From the NCBI GenBank assembly GCA_018401875.1, contig JAGYJZ010000005.1, positions 1 to 64,000 of the forward strand: a stretch of 64,000 nucleotides of DNA, in the 5' to 3' direction. A program made the translations under genes and the position numbers. Source of the DNA: Salibacteraceae bacterium. GTDB lineage: Bacteria > Bacteroidota > Bacteroidia > Flavobacteriales_G > Salibacteraceae. This document shows, one piece after another, positions 56,770-64,000 of this stretch (positions within the stretch are counted from its first letter, which is position 1; each line of letters starts with the position of its first letter). The notes beneath the pieces were generated by a model that was given only the letters and a program-made list of their open reading frames with translations, had not been told where the DNA came from and searched no databases.

Positions 56770-58185
56770 TTATCCTTCAAAGCCGAGTGGCTTGCCCATG
56801 TAAAAATCGAGCACCTTCGTTTTGAAGATAAAGTCATACCGAGTGCGAGAAAGTTCGGCCTGAGCAATTAGCAAGTTGTTCTTTGCCGTATTGAACTCTG
56901 TTACATTCATTGCACCGGCCTCAAAACGCGCTTGCGCAAACTCAAACGCCTTTTGCGAAGACTTCAACGATTCGGTATTTGCTTTATACAATTCGCGGGC
57001 GGCTGCAGCGTCCAGTCGAGCGGTCTCGATTCGTTGTCGCAAACCCAACTTCTCTTGTTCCAATTGCAGTTCAGCAATCGACTGATTCACTTTCGCTTGA
57101 TTGACAGAATTCTTTATGGCATAGCGATTAAAGATGGGAACATTTAAACTAACGCCAACGAACTGATTAAAGTTGTCGTTCAATTGAGTGGTAAACGGCA
57201 CACGTATCATGGATGCATCAAAAGCCGGGGCGAAAACGGTTTCGCCATTGGCTGTAAAACCAATTTCTTGGTTGGGTAGTCGCGTGATTGACTCTATTTG
57301 AGTGCGCAATCCTGAATAACCACTGCCGATTGATCCACTTAATACGAGCGAAGGATAATAGCCGCTTTTCGCTGCGTTCAACTGACGATCCCAACTCAAT
57401 AATGAATATTTGGCACTTTTTATCTCTGGCATTTCAGCCTCAGCATACGTATAAACGGTAGCAGCATTCTCAAGACGCATGGCACTATCGGCATCTATCT
57501 GTGGGCGTATCAAATTGATCGATTCATCGGCTGAAATGAGCATCAATTGTTTCAGTTGAAGTTTAGCAAACTGATAGTCGTTTCTGCGTTGAGTAAGCGT
57601 TGACCGATCTCGACCCAATTGTGCTTCGAGCTCGTATTGGGTTCCTAAATTGATCGCTCCGGCATCGACCAATTTTTTAACGCGCTCTAATTGCTGACTA
57701 GTAATCACTACTTGCTGCTCAGCTGAAATAATTAACTCTTCGATGAGGACAACCTGCAAGTAAGCCTCGGAAACATTGAGGGCGATGTTGTTTTTTTGGG
57801 TTTCTAAATCATACTTCACCGACTCCAATCCAGCCTGCTGCGCCTTGATGTTTTCTTGATTTTGAAACCCATTAAAGAGCGTAACATTGGATGAAAGTCC
57901 GAATGAATTACTCTGAACACGCGTAGTGGCAAATTGATTTGTAAAAGGGTCGATGCGCTGTCCCCAGTTGTAATTGTGCGAAGCAAAACCATTTACATTC
58001 GGCAAGACATTCGCTCGACTAGCATCCAACTGCGACTCGCTAGAACTGAGGCTGAGCTCGGCCTGTTTCACTTGCAGGTTGTTCTGCCAAGCTAAATCAA
58101 TGCATTGTGCCAATGAATATACTTGTTGCGCATGAATTTTGGTCCACCCAAAAAAACAGAGCACAATGAAAAAGACGTACCTCAT
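56770..58185 (-). CDS. TolC-family outer-membrane efflux channel
   Basis: The 471-residue protein has a signal peptide (MRYVFFIVLCFFGWTKIHAQ). Two outer-membrane-efflux repeats follow, each with the QAELSLSSSESQLDASRANVLPNVNG-like and YYPSLVLSGSIGSGYSG-like segments that define TolC proteins. Long amphipathic helices (NIALNVSEAYLQVVLIEEL) build the periplasmic tunnel. No inner-membrane pump or adaptor gene is adjacent, so the partner is encoded elsewhere or it serves several pumps. Confidence 0.9.
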   Translation of the reverse strand: MRYVFFIVLCFFGWTKIHAQQVYSLAQCIDLAWQNNLQVKQAELSLSSSESQLDASRANVLPNVNGFASHNYNWGQRIDPFTNQFATTRVQSNSFGLSSNVTLFNGFQNQENIKAQQAGLESVKYDLETQKNNIALNVSEAYLQVVLIEELIISAEQQVVITSQQLERVKKLVDAGAINLGTQYELEAQLGRDRSTLTQRRNDYQFAKLQLKQLMLISADESINLIRPQIDADSAMRLENAATVYTYAEAEMPEIKSAKYSLLSWDRQLNAAKSGYYPSLVLSGSIGSGYSGLRTQIESITRLPNQEIGFTANGETVFAPAFDASMIRVPFTTQLNDNFNQFVGVSLNVPIFNRYAIKNSVNQAKVNQSIAELQLEQEKLGLRQRIETARLDAAAARELYKANTESLKSSQKAFEFAQARFEAGAMNVTEFNTAKNNLLIAQAELSRTRYDFIFKTKVLDFYMGKPLGFEG

Positions 58186-58258
58186 GCAACAAATGTAAAA
58201 ACGCTCTCAAGCGGAATGCTAAAAATCATACGAGCGGCAGGAAAAGGTGATAAACGTG

Positions 58259-58498
58259 TTAAGATTGGGATTCCGAAGAATTTTGGTTGAGTCGCCTAAA
58301 AAGTATGATACCCATTCCGATGAGCAGTGCGTAGGGAATTCCCATTAAATAAAGAATTCCAGCATTTAAGCCTTGGGCCAGCTCACCTCCGGTTTTTAGA
58401 TTGGATTCAACTACAGCGCTGCACATGCTGCATTGCGCATTGGCATCTACCGATGCTATAACCAAAACAAGTACAACGATGATTAATCTTTTAGCCAT
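58259..58498 (-). CDS. Small membrane protein with CSMC motif, near oxidase genes
   Basis: A 79-residue protein with a signal-like N-terminus (LIIVVLVLVIASVDANAQ) followed by CSMC, and one C-terminal membrane helix (GILYLMGIPYALLIGMGIILF). I have seen this form beside cytochrome oxidase genes in Bacteroidota, but it has no assigned role. The CxxC facing the periplasm may bind copper or form a disulfide. It is 31 bases downstream of the DUF420 gene. Confidence 0.65.
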   Translation of the reverse strand: MAKRLIIVVLVLVIASVDANAQCSMCSAVVESNLKTGGELAQGLNAGILYLMGIPYALLIGMGIILFRRLNQNSSESQS

Positions 58499-58529
58499 AA
58501 TTCAATAACAAAGGTAATGATCTGATGGT

Positions 58530-59057
58530 TCAATAATAGGGCGAAATCATGAGGTAAACAATCACACCCGTTACCGAAACGTAGAGCCATATCGGAAATG
58601 TAATTCGAGCAATTTTTTTGTGCTTATCAAACTTGTTGGTCAACGCCCTTGAGAAGGTAATGAGTACCAGCGGCACAATGACAATAGCGAGCACGATGTG
58701 TGTCAGTAGAATAAACAGATAGATCGTTCTTACTATTCCTTCTCCTCCAAAAGCAGTGCTTTCATGCGTGGTGTGGTAAAGCACATAACTAACCAAAAAC
58801 AACGCACTCAAAACGAGGTTCGTGGTCATCAAACGTTGGTGAGCTATTCTTTTTCCCTGCTTGATCATAATCACTGCCAACACCAGCAGCACACTCACTG
58901 TGGCATTAATGCTCGCGTTCAATGCGGGAAGAAAGTCGAGGCTTCCTTCTGCGACTTCGAATTTTGGAGTGACGTATATAATCCCCACAGCTGAAGCAAG
59001 CACTCCAGCCACGATGTAAATCCACTTATTGATATTTACTTCTTTACTTCCTTCCAT
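58530..59057 (-). CDS. DUF420-family membrane protein (oxidase-associated)
   Basis: A 175-residue protein with about five membrane helices. The blocks FLPALNASINATVSVLLVLAVIMI, HQRLMTTNLVLSALFLVSYVLYH and HIVLAIVIVPLVLITFSRAL are typical of DUF420 (CtaM/YozB-like) proteins linked to cytochrome oxidase assembly. Conserved His residues lie at helix ends and may hold metal. It overlaps the SCO gene by 22 bases, so it is part of the assembly cluster. Confidence 0.88.
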   Translation of the reverse strand: MEGSKEVNINKWIYIVAGVLASAVGIIYVTPKFEVAEGSLDFLPALNASINATVSVLLVLAVIMIKQGKRIAHQRLMTTNLVLSALFLVSYVLYHTTHESTAFGGEGIVRTIYLFILLTHIVLAIVIVPLVLITFSRALTNKFDKHKKIARITFPIWLYVSVTGVIVYLMISPYY

Positions 59058-59686
59058 GTCATGAATGGTTCTTTCAACAAGAGCTTGATGGCATCTTGCA
59101 ATTTTTTATTTTCCTTATGAATCCTTGAGTCAAAGTATTCGCGAATGACGCCTTGTTGATCGATCAGCATAAAGTCTTTTGACGGAATCTGACTCAGGCT
59201 TTCGAGCCGCTGAGTATTGACGAACGCATATTGTAAAAACGCCTCGAGCTCCTTTTGATTCTTTGCAGAAACAAACTTCCAGCTCTGCATCTCTGGCAAG
59301 TGATCGTTCTTCAGCTGCTTCACATCGGATTGGGAAACAGCGCTATCAACACACACACTAAGCACCATCCACTTTTCTTTCTCCGCAACATCATTCAGGT
59401 AATTCACCAGCGTAACTCCTTTCTTCCTGCATGCTTCATCACAGGGAAACGTATAAAAATCAAACAACACAGGTTTTCCACGAAGACCTTCCATGCTCAA
59501 CTCATTTCCATCGTGATCAACCAACACCAAATCAGGCACAGGTTTATAGATGGTATCTCCATTTTCCTGCACTTGGTATGAGCCGTAGGAACCCATTTTT
59601 GTAACGTGATGTTCGCCCAACGAAAAAATCAGGAAGATGATTGACGGAAAAAGAAGAATCAATATGAGGTAGAATCCTTTGCGCAT
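59036..59686 (-). CDS. SCO1/SenC-like thioredoxin protein lacking the usual copper His
   Basis: A 216-residue membrane-anchored protein (helix at about 4-22) with a thioredoxin fold: GLRGKPVLFDFYTFPCDEAC (the CxxxC) and MVLSVCVDSAVSQSD. SCO proteins deliver copper to the CuA site of oxidase subunit II. In typical members a conserved His lies just before the last strand (IHT/DHS-x-x-x-x-LID). Here that stretch reads IPSKDFMLIDQQG, without His. It may work as a thiol reductase rather than a copper carrier. It lies between oxidase subunit IV and DUF420 genes. Confidence 0.82.
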   Translation of the reverse strand: MRKGFYLILILLFPSIIFLIFSLGEHHVTKMGSYGSYQVQENGDTIYKPVPDLVLVDHDGNELSMEGLRGKPVLFDFYTFPCDEACRKKGVTLVNYLNDVAEKEKWMVLSVCVDSAVSQSDVKQLKNDHLPEMQSWKFVSAKNQKELEAFLQYAFVNTQRLESLSQIPSKDFMLIDQQGVIREYFDSRIHKENKKLQDAIKLLLKEPFMTWKEVKK

Positions 59687-59693
59687 AAGTCAT

Positions 59694-59725
59694 AAAAAAG
59701 GCCCTTGAATAACAATCAAAGGCCT
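59694..59725 (-). terminator. Hairpin terminator between coxIV and the SCO gene
   Basis: On the minus strand AGGCCTTTGA and TTCAAGGGCCT pair with one G-T wobble, then TTTTTT follows. It lies 22 bases after the subunit IV stop and 8 bases before the SCO start, so it could end or attenuate the oxidase transcript before the assembly genes. Confidence 0.65.
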
Positions 59726-59747
59726 CGTTTTGTTGATTTTTAGATTA

Positions 59748-60134
59748 TTAAACCCAACCTATAAATTCTTTCACTTGAAAAATGAATGAAGATTCTGAAA
59801 GCAGAATAAACAACAAATATCCAATGAAAAGGAAATAAGGAACGAGTATGATGTTTCGCAACGACTTGCGTTCGTCACCCAAGTGCATGAATACCATTAC
59901 GATGTATCCTGCTTTGAGTAATGTTAAAATGATGAAGATAGCCTTGATGGTCAACCATCCCATTCCGTCTACATCGATGTGGGCTTTACCCCAAATTATT
60001 CCCATTGCCACTTCTATTGCTGTTACAATAGAAAGCAGCGCTGTTACGAAATAGATTTTCTTTCTAATCTTTTTTCCTGACTCTTCATCGTGATGAGCGT
60101 GAAGCGAATATTCTATGATGTCGTCTCTTTCCAT
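59748..60134 (-). CDS. Cytochrome c oxidase subunit IV family protein
   Basis: A 128-residue protein with three membrane helices (about 27-45, 58-80, 92-112). IYFVTALLSIVTAIEVAMG and KAGYIVMVFMHLGDERKSLRNIILVPYFLF match the small subunit IV (CoxD/CaaD-like) of bacterial aa3/caa3 oxidases. It lies 19 bases after the subunit III gene. It is probably a stabilising subunit. Confidence 0.88.
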   Translation of the reverse strand: MERDDIIEYSLHAHHDEESGKKIRKKIYFVTALLSIVTAIEVAMGIIWGKAHIDVDGMGWLTIKAIFIILTLLKAGYIVMVFMHLGDERKSLRNIILVPYFLFIGYLLFILLSESSFIFQVKEFIGWV

Positions 60135-60153
60135 GTTTTGAAAATTGAGGAAG

Positions 60154-60975
60154 TTATATCAAGTAGAAGAATGTAAATACAAATACCCATACAAGGTCTA
60201 TGAAGTGCCAGTAAAGCCCAACTTTTTCAACCATTTCGTAGTGGCCACGCTTATCGTACCAACCTTGTGCTGACCTTATGAGTATTAACAAGTTTATGAT
60301 CACACCTGACAAAACGTGTGTTCCATGAAAGCCAGTAACGAAGAAGAAGAAATTAGCATAAAGCTGCGGTCCGTATTCGTTGCGATCCAAATTTGCGCCC
60401 TTCACGAGCGTGTTGTTCTCTTTAATCTGATCGATCACGTTTTGATCTGTAATCTCAAGACCAGAATGCAGATTAACTAGGGTTTCAGAATGCGTATGGT
60501 GATCGATATCCAAACGAGCCATTGTGCCATCGGCCATAACATAAGCACCATGCTCTGACCCTGAAATGAACGTACTCCATTCCCAAGCTTGTGAGCCCAA
60601 GAAAATAGCTCCACCAACAACAGTCCATGCCATCCACTTTACGACTGCTTTTTGGTCCATTCTGTGGCCTGCTTCAACAGCAAGAACCATGGTTACCGAA
60701 CTGATAATCAAAATGAAGGTCATCAACGCTACGTAAAGCAGCGGAAGGTGCGCGTGTGTAAAAGGAAAGTGAAAGAATATACTCTCTGTAACTGGCCACA
60801 CATCTTCCAAGTGATGTCTTGCAAATGCCAGGGCTGAAAGGAATCCTCCGAAGGTAAGCGCATCTGAGATAAGGAAAAACCACATCATCATTTTACCATA
60901 ACTTACACTAAATGGAGAACGTCCGCCTCCCCAAAGTTCTGCTTTGTCGATTGCTTGTGTTGCTTCTCCTGCCAT
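60154..60975 (-). CDS. Cytochrome c oxidase subunit III (longer copy)
   Basis: A 273-residue protein with about six membrane helices. KMMMWFFLISDALTFGGFLSALAF, the long mid-region loop (LDIDHHTHSETL) and LYANFFFFVTGFHGTHVLSGV, GLYWHFIDLVWVFVFTFFYLI match subunit III. Its insertion between helices 3 and 4 is typical of the bacteroidete oxidase cluster. Subunit III supports the proton path into subunit I. It follows a shorter subunit III gene at 61017. Confidence 0.92.
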   Translation of the reverse strand: MAGEATQAIDKAELWGGGRSPFSVSYGKMMMWFFLISDALTFGGFLSALAFARHHLEDVWPVTESIFFHFPFTHAHLPLLYVALMTFILIISSVTMVLAVEAGHRMDQKAVVKWMAWTVVGGAIFLGSQAWEWSTFISGSEHGAYVMADGTMARLDIDHHTHSETLVNLHSGLEITDQNVIDQIKENNTLVKGANLDRNEYGPQLYANFFFFVTGFHGTHVLSGVIINLLILIRSAQGWYDKRGHYEMVEKVGLYWHFIDLVWVFVFTFFYLI

Positions 60976-61016
60976 GATAGGTTAAAAAAAAGATTGTTTA
61001 GGATTTCGGTGCAATG

Positions 61017-61601
61017 TTAACGAATAAAGACTAAAAACAGCAGCAAGTATATCCAAAGGATATCAAGAAAATGCCAATAAGTAGCAGCAACCCCGATACC
61101 AACGTGATCTTCAGCTGAATATTTTTTCAAAATCGACTTCACCGAAGTGAAGGTTAATGCGAACAAACCACCTGCTAAGTGGGCCAGGTGAAGGCCTGAA
61201 AGCGCATATAAAAACGAACCTGACGCATTGCTTTCACGACCGGCAAAAAACACACCCATATCTACCAATTCGCCCCAGGCTTTGAACTGAAACAATGTGA
61301 ACACAATCCCTAAAACGAGGGTTGTAATGAGCATTGAGGTGGTCAAACGCAGGTTGTTTCGTTTAATCGCATACTGAGCCATCCACATTGTGACGCTGCT
61401 CAACACAATGATGGCTGTGCTCACGTAAAATGTTTCAGGAAGGTCGAAATACAACCAATTTCCTTCGGCCTGACGCACGATGTATGCGCTGGTCATACCC
61501 GCAAACAACATCACCATGCCCACGATGCCCACCCAAAGCAGCGGTTTTGCTGTGCGGTTTCTAATGTCTTTTAATTCTTCTTCTGAAATGTAAGTTGCCA
61601 T
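61017..61601 (-). CDS. Cytochrome c oxidase subunit III (shorter copy)
   Basis: A 194-residue five-helix protein. LLWVGIVGMVMLFAGMTSAYIVRQAEGNW, SGLHLAHLAGGLFALTF and TYWHFLDILWIYLLLFLVFI match subunit III or the related NorE/CoxIII fold. Two adjacent subunit III genes, short then long, are usual in Bacteroidota. It lies 10 bases after ctaB. Confidence 0.9.
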   Translation of the reverse strand: MATYISEEELKDIRNRTAKPLLWVGIVGMVMLFAGMTSAYIVRQAEGNWLYFDLPETFYVSTAIIVLSSVTMWMAQYAIKRNNLRLTTSMLITTLVLGIVFTLFQFKAWGELVDMGVFFAGRESNASGSFLYALSGLHLAHLAGGLFALTFTSVKSILKKYSAEDHVGIGVAATYWHFLDILWIYLLLFLVFIR

Positions 61602-61611
61602 CTTCTTTTGT

Positions 61612-62496
61612 TTAAATGAGGTATAATAACTGAACTACTGGGAGATAAACAAACGAAGCGAACATGAGTTTAAGTGCAGCTTTATCATTTAAGTCATTAA
61701 ACAATTTCACCGCATACCAAGCAAATCCAATACCTGATAATGCCACTAATGCTAGTACGATTGAATTCCCTGTGGTGAAGATGATCGGGAATAGACTGAT
61801 GGGAATCAAAAACAAGGAATAAATCAAAATGTAAAAGGCAGAAGTCTTGCTCTTGCCTTTTGATGATGGCATGAGTTTAAAACCAGCTTTTGAATAATCA
61901 TCGTCTGCCTTCCAAGCGATGGCCCAAAAATGAGGAAACTGCCATATAAACTGTGTTGCAAACAACACTCCCGGAATCAAACCAAAATCATTGGTTGCCG
62001 CCACATAGCCCAGCATCGGAGGAATGGCTCCAGGAAAAGCGCCTACAAATACAGCAATCGGACCTACTCTTTTGAGTGGTGTATACACCGCCACGTAAAG
62101 AAACAATGCCAATGTGCCGAGCAGCCCGCTGAGCGGATTCAATCCAAACCACAAGATCAGCACTCCAACAATTCCTAGTGCGGATGCCACAACAAATGCC
62201 TCCATAGGATCCATGCGACCATCAGGTATTGGACGATCGGCTGTGCGCTTCATCAGTTTATCTAAATCGCGCTCTATAATCTGATTGAATGCGTTGGAAG
62301 AGCCCGTCACCATGAAACCTCCTACGATCAAAAACATGATCTCAAGTAGATTTACTTGGTGCATGTCTATGGCGAAGAAATATCCTGTAAGTGCGCTAAA
62401 CACAACCAATGTAGCAAGACGCATTTTGGTCAACTGTGCGTAGTCGGAGACTTTGGCTTTCAGGGAAATGGCTATCGGGGCTGTTCGCACTTTCAT
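61612..62496 (-). CDS. ctaB: Protoheme IX farnesyltransferase (heme O synthase)
   Basis: UbiA-family membrane enzyme converting heme B to heme O for oxidase. ATG 62496 (MKVRTAPIAI) is used; a TTG five codons upstream is less likely. The 294-residue protein has SSNAFNQIIERDLDKLMKRTADRPIPDGR with the NxxxDxxxD metal site. A second site is in KADDDYSKAGFKLMP, and about eight membrane helices follow. It opens the oxidase cluster. Confidence 0.94.
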   Translation of the reverse strand: MKVRTAPIAISLKAKVSDYAQLTKMRLATLVVFSALTGYFFAIDMHQVNLLEIMFLIVGGFMVTGSSNAFNQIIERDLDKLMKRTADRPIPDGRMDPMEAFVVASALGIVGVLILWFGLNPLSGLLGTLALFLYVAVYTPLKRVGPIAVFVGAFPGAIPPMLGYVAATNDFGLIPGVLFATQFIWQFPHFWAIAWKADDDYSKAGFKLMPSSKGKSKTSAFYILIYSLFLIPISLFPIIFTTGNSIVLALVALSGIGFAWYAVKLFNDLNDKAALKLMFASFVYLPVVQLLYLI

Positions 62497-62837
62497 TTTA
62501 AAGAGCTGCAAATGTATTAAGCATGTCGAATTTATGACGCAGAAACCGTCTAATTTTCATCTTTAACAAAACACTTCTTTTCCTATAAGGTTTGTTTATC
62601 GAGCCAGAGAATTTGCAAAAAGGCGATCATTAGAGAAACTGAGATGTTCGAGTATCGATACGGCATCCAATGTTGGAACGTTACAGGTTAAATCTGATTT
62701 TACGTGCGACACACGCGCATCGGGTTTCTAAAAAACAAAAATTTGCCATCTCAGCTTGCTTGGCTTTGAAACCAAACGCACCATGACGGCAAATCATGAA
62801 AACTAACCAGTTAACGTTTTAAAAAAGCGCTTGCCCC
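62497..62837. other. Gene-free stretch upstream of ctaB
   Basis: No convincing coding frame is present. Two features stand out. A minus-strand TACATTTG (-7-like) at 62509-62516 lies 13 bases from the ctaB ATG. A 7-base inverted repeat ATTTGCC/GGCAAAT spans about 62739-62797, with an inner TTGG...CCAA pair. The latter could be a structured RNA or operator, but nothing supports a specific call. Confidence 0.4.
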
Positions 62838-63083
62838 TTATTGAATTTGGCAATTGATGCTGTAGTCTCCGAAAATATCACTTCCTGTTTCCGCATTGTC
62901 ATTGCAACGGTCTTCCGCTCTTTTTCTATTCTCGTTGTACGTGTACGTTGAATAGTCTGAGGTTACAGAACCTGATCCACCTGTGTAAGTTTTTGAACAT
63001 TCACATACATAATCCTTCTTGCAAGATGTTGTTGTAGCTGCTGCAAAAAATAATGCAATCCCTAAAAAAATAGTAGTCTTCAT
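62838..63083 (-). CDS. Tiny Cys-rich lipoprotein
   Basis: ATG 63083 gives an 81-residue protein with a lipobox (FLGIALFFAAATTTSC, Cys20). Longer in-frame starts upstream lack a signal at the N-terminus and are rejected. The mature part of about 61 residues has Lys-Lys-Asp, then CECSKTYTGGSGSV and a C-terminal Cys (SINCQIQ), with Asn/Asp-rich turns. This small exported pattern is frequent in Bacteroidota and has no known function. Confidence 0.6.
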   Translation of the reverse strand: MKTTIFLGIALFFAAATTTSCKKDYVCECSKTYTGGSGSVTSDYSTYTYNENRKRAEDRCNDNAETGSDIFGDYSINCQIQ

Positions 63084-63474
63084 AATGTTTAATTTAATGT
63101 TTTCACACCCTTGATTTAAAGAAGCAAATGTGACCCAAGCACATGCCAATATCATTACACAGAAAGAGATTTTACTTTCAAAATTCACATGTCGAGTGCT
63201 GGTAGAGGAATGGATGAGTTGATACAGGCAGCAATCGGGAGAGAAGAGTTTAAGAGTGATGGTGATGGGCGGTATGTTCATGCGTACTGAAATAGCAAGC
63301 CATTTTTTTTGCTGATCGATGTATTTCAGATCTTAAGACTCCTCTGGAGTGCTACCTTTCGGTGAAATGTGATTTTGCAAATCGTCCCGCAACTGCAGAT
63401 GACCTTCACGCTTGAAATTGTCGCTATTTTTGTGAGGTGCAGTGCGAATTCCCACACACGTAAAAACAACGAGA
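63084..63474. other. Gene-free stretch before the SUMF1-like gene
   Basis: No reliable coding frame is seen. It should hold the divergent promoters of the small lipoprotein and the right-edge gene. A plus-strand TATTTTTG (TAnnTTTG) lies at 63425-63432, 43 bases before ATG 63475, without a -33 TTG at proper spacing. Confidence 0.4.
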
Positions 63475-64000
63475 ATGAAATACCTATCACTTTCAGCAGC
63501 GTTTGTCTGCTTCGGGCTGTTGGCTCAAGGACAACCGACTGAATTAGACATCAAAGCGACTCAAACAGCACTTGCTAAAATTAACGACAGTTTATTCGCC
63601 TCAAAATTTGAGGTAACAAACGACCAATACTTGAATTTTTTGAGCTTTCTAAAGCACAACGGACAGAGCGATAAGTATGCGATTGCAAAGATTGACAGCG
63701 CACAATGGAAAGACCAACTAACCTACAACGAACCCTACGTGAAGTATTATCATACCCATGCCGCTTATACGCAATATCCTGTTGTCAATATTAGCTACGA
63801 AGGCGCTACCCTGTTTTGCGAATGGATGACACAACAATACAACTCCAACGGAAAAAGAAAGTACAACAAGGTTGCGTTTCGCTTGCCCACAAAAGATGAG
63901 TGGATTACAGCAGCGAAAGCCGATAATTCTTCTGCAACCTACCCATGGGAGGGAAACGACTTGCAAACCAAAAAAGGACTGTATCGCTGCAATTTCAAAC
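63475..64000 (+). CDS. SUMF1/GldK-like protein, cut by the window edge
   Basis: ATG 63475 starts a signal peptide (KYLSLSAAFVCFGLLAQGQ), and the frame is open to the end (175 codons seen). The body shows the formylglycine-generating-enzyme-like fold: ASKFEVTNDQYLNFL, YPVVNISYEGATLFCEWM, then FRLPTKDEWITAAKA and YPWEGND. The signal ends with no lipobox Cys, unlike GldK. The catalytic cysteines of true formylglycine enzymes lie in the missing part. It could be an extra GldJ/GldK-type protein or a substrate-modifying enzyme. Confidence 0.75.
   Translation, partial: MKYLSLSAAFVCFGLLAQGQPTELDIKATQTALAKINDSLFASKFEVTNDQYLNFLSFLKHNGQSDKYAIAKIDSAQWKDQLTYNEPYVKYYHTHAAYTQYPVVNISYEGATLFCEWMTQQYNSNGKRKYNKVAFRLPTKDEWITAAKADNSSATYPWEGNDLQTKKGLYRCNFK

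Noticed and set aside
63718-63966. Minus-strand frame over the right-edge gene
   Set aside because: It is the antisense shadow of the SUMF1-like gene, which has clear family motifs.

Overview
The window reads as chromosome of a gliding-type Bacteroidota (Flavobacteriales-like). It carries the type IX secretion/gliding core (PorP/SprF, GldK, GldL, GldM, GldN plus a GldN paralog) and a GldH-like lipoprotein. It also has the bacteroidete order miaB, sigma-54 activator, lptE, TPR gene, secG, groES, groEL, a TopA with GRYGPY repeats instead of zinc fingers, a PASTA-tailed FtsI, and TAnnTTTG promoter elements without obvious Shine-Dalgarno sequences. I saw no rRNA, tRNA, CRISPR array or insertion sequence.

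Bases 1-7220 are an accessory and defence island, clearly AT-richer in the first 4.1 kb. That part is a jumble of small unfamiliar genes and broken copies: two copies of a zinc-ribbon/PH-like gene (one frameshifted), two copies of the C-terminal end of one protein, two stubs of a HAD-type nucleotidase and a shared leader in front of two unrelated small genes. Next is an AbiE-type toxin/antitoxin pair (4053-5701, minus) with a repeated operator-like motif upstream. Then comes a decayed Septu-like pair: only the C-terminus of the PtuA-like ATPase, and a PtuB-like HNH nuclease with one frameshift.

Bases 7308-15817 hold envelope sugar genes: waaA (Kdo transfer to lipid A), an outer-membrane protein, and a plus-strand run for nucleotide sugars (WbpE-like aminotransferase, UDP-glucose dehydrogenase, UDP-glucuronate decarboxylase, WbpD-like acetyltransferase, UDP-HexNAc dehydrogenase, dTDP-glucose dehydratase). 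Bases 15814-22592 hold the T9SS motor and ring genes on the minus strand, followed upstream by a degenerate ureohydrolase and topA. Bases 26328-32858 (plus) run from miaB to groEL.

Bases 35034-50907 (minus) are a complete dcw cluster, mraZ-rsmH-ftsL-ftsI-murE-mraY-murD-(MurD C-domain paralog)-ftsW-murG-murC-ftsQ-ftsA-ftsZ, nearly every junction overlapping by 1-11 bases. It makes lipid II from UDP-MurNAc and builds the divisome. An extra stand-alone MurD C-terminal domain lies between murD and ftsW and is the most unusual intact gene here. Bases 51191-55554 carry a hydrolase, the EngB GTPase, a DUF255 lipoprotein and an unknown exported protein. Bases 55538-58185 carry a small lipoprotein, tsaB and a TolC-family channel. 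Bases 58259-62496 (minus) form a cytochrome c oxidase assembly and subunit cluster. The right edge holds a tiny lipoprotein and the start of a sulfatase-modifying-factor-like gene.
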